Of a stretch of DNA of 6,274 bases, positions 5,485 through 6,274 are shown piece after piece. The DNA is taken from positions 1-6,274 of the forward strand of contig JAKJAB010000218.1 of NCBI GenBank assembly GCA_022707725.1, in the 5' to 3' direction. The notes beneath the pieces were generated by a model. It did no database searches and had not been told where the DNA came from. It saw nothing but the letters and a program-made list of their open reading frames with translations. Both the position numbers and the translations under genes were made by a program. The stretch comes from Chloroflexota bacterium (GTDB taxonomy: Bacteria; Chloroflexota; Anaerolineae; B4-G1; SLSP01). Numbering within the stretch: the first letter of the stretch is position 1; every line of letters starts with the position of its first letter.

Positions 5485-6274
5485 TCAGACCCGCATACGC
5501 TTGTAGGTGTTGATCAGCCCGTTGGTGGACGCGTCGTGGGATTCCACGTCCTCTTCCCCGCACAGTTCGGGCAAAATCGCCTTGGCAAGTTGCTTGCCCA
5601 GTTCTACGCCCCACTGATCGAAAGCGTCGATGTCCCAGATCGCAGCTTGCGTGAAGATTTTGTGTTCGTAGAGCGCGATGAGCGCGCCGAGCGTCCCAGG
5701 CGTGAGGCGGGGATAGAGGAACGAGTTGGTGGGCCGGTTCCCCGGAAAAGTTTTGGCAGCGATCAGCGTTTCGAGTGCAGCGCCGCTATACCCCACAGCT
5801 AAAAGCTCGGCGCGGGCCTCGTCGGATGTGCGGCCCTTCATCAACGCCTCGGTCTGCGCGAAGAAGTTCGAGAGCAGCAGCGTGTGATGGTCGCCCAGTG
5901 GGTTCTGGCTTTGCGCCGCGGCCAGGAAATCGCAGGGGATGAGCTTCGTGCCCTGATGAATCAACTGGTAGAAGGCGTGCTGGCCGTTCGTGCCCGGCTG
6001 CCCCCAGATAATCGGCCCGGTCTGATAGTCGACCCATGCTCCCGCGCGCGTGACGCCCTTGCCGTTGCTCTCCATATCTCCCTGCTGGAAGTAGGCCGGG
6101 AAGTGCACGAGATACTGGTCATAAGGAAGGATCGCGTGCGATTGCGCGCCGAAGAAATTGTTGTACCAGAGGCCAAGCAATCCCATAATGACTGGCACAT
6201 TCTCCTCGAATGGCGCAGAGCGGAAGTGCTGGTCGATCTGGTGCGCGCCCGCAAGCAGCGCCTCGAAGTTGTCC
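5485..6274 (-). CDS. pgi: Glucose-6-phosphate isomerase, C-terminal half (5' end beyond window)
   Basis: Interconverts glucose 6-phosphate and fructose 6-phosphate in cytoplasmic glycolysis and gluconeogenesis. The 262 residues present run from DNFEALLAGAH to the stop and align with about residue 285 to the end of the roughly 550-aa E. coli-type enzyme; the frame is open to the window edge. Family signatures include WYNNFFGAQSHAILPYDQYL, AYFQQGDMESNGK, PGTNGQHAFYQLIHQGTK, NFFAQTEAL, GNRPTNSF, LGALIALYEHKIF, FDQWGVELGKQLA (with the catalytic-type Lys) and STNGLINTYK. Oddities: the position of the catalytic Glu (E. coli Glu355, GEPGTN) is Gln (codon 5998-6000), and that of His386 is also Gln (codon 5905-5907), 31 residues apart as in E. 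coli. Activity is therefore uncertain, though some variation at these sites may be natural. Its end is 27 bp from the convergent CHAT gene, with no clear terminator between. Confidence 0.95.
   Translation of the reverse strand, partial: DNFEALLAGAHQIDQHFRSAPFEENVPVIMGLLGLWYNNFFGAQSHAILPYDQYLVHFPAYFQQGDMESNGKGVTRAGAWVDYQTGPIIWGQPGTNGQHAFYQLIHQGTKLIPCDFLAAAQSQNPLGDHHTLLLSNFFAQTEALMKGRTSDEARAELLAVGYSGAALETLIAAKTFPGNRPTNSFLYPRLTPGTLGALIALYEHKIFTQAAIWDIDAFDQWGVELGKQLAKAILPELCGEEDVESHDASTNGLINTYKRMRV

Overview
The window reads as part of a bacterial chromosome of fairly high GC. Gene content suggests a member of the Chloroflexota, with moderate confidence: an AroH-class chorismate mutase, a type I-beta DAHP synthase with its own N-terminal regulatory domain, a LysM/YkuD secreted protein, a CHAT-domain protein, and degenerate 7-bp tandem repeats in the spacers. 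This is inference; no rRNA or other marker is present.

Layout. Positions 2453 down to 1 (minus strand) hold an aromatic amino acid operon: promoter, short leader gene, intrinsic terminator, then aroH (chorismate mutase), pheA (prephenate dehydratase) and aroF (DAHP synthase, cut by the window edge). Positions 3469-2474 (minus) encode a secreted protein with three LysM domains and a YkuD L,D-transpeptidase domain; it ends 20 bp before the aro promoter. A divergent spacer follows, with a plus-strand promoter. Positions 3793-5457 (plus) encode a CHAT-domain (caspase-like) protein with a helical C-terminal extension of unknown role. Positions 6274-5485 (minus) hold the C-terminal half of glucose-6-phosphate isomerase, convergent with the CHAT gene.

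Main discovery. The spacer between the LysM gene and aroH is a complete candidate ribosome-mediated transcription attenuator. A sigma70-type promoter (TTGACA, 16 bp, TATTAT) is followed by a 31-codon ORF whose residues 6-14 read WFSYYYFYF, eight aromatic residues out of nine, including all three aromatic amino acids. Next comes a perfect 14-bp terminator stem with a U-tract, 47 nt before aroH. The aromatic codons pair with a segment near the leader stop, and a segment between them can instead pair with the 5' arm of the terminator (16 bp). The logic fits the genes: scarcity of charged Trp, Phe or Tyr tRNA would stall the ribosome, free the antiterminator and let aroH-pheA-aroF be transcribed. 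DAHP synthase feeds all three amino acids, while chorismate mutase and prephenate dehydratase lead to Phe.

Other points. All three spacers around the operon genes carry 7-bp-period repeats, and the stop codons of aroH and pheA lie inside them. The isomerase has Gln at the two positions that align with the catalytic Glu and His of the E. coli enzyme. The YkuD domain has SYGC where SHGC is usual.
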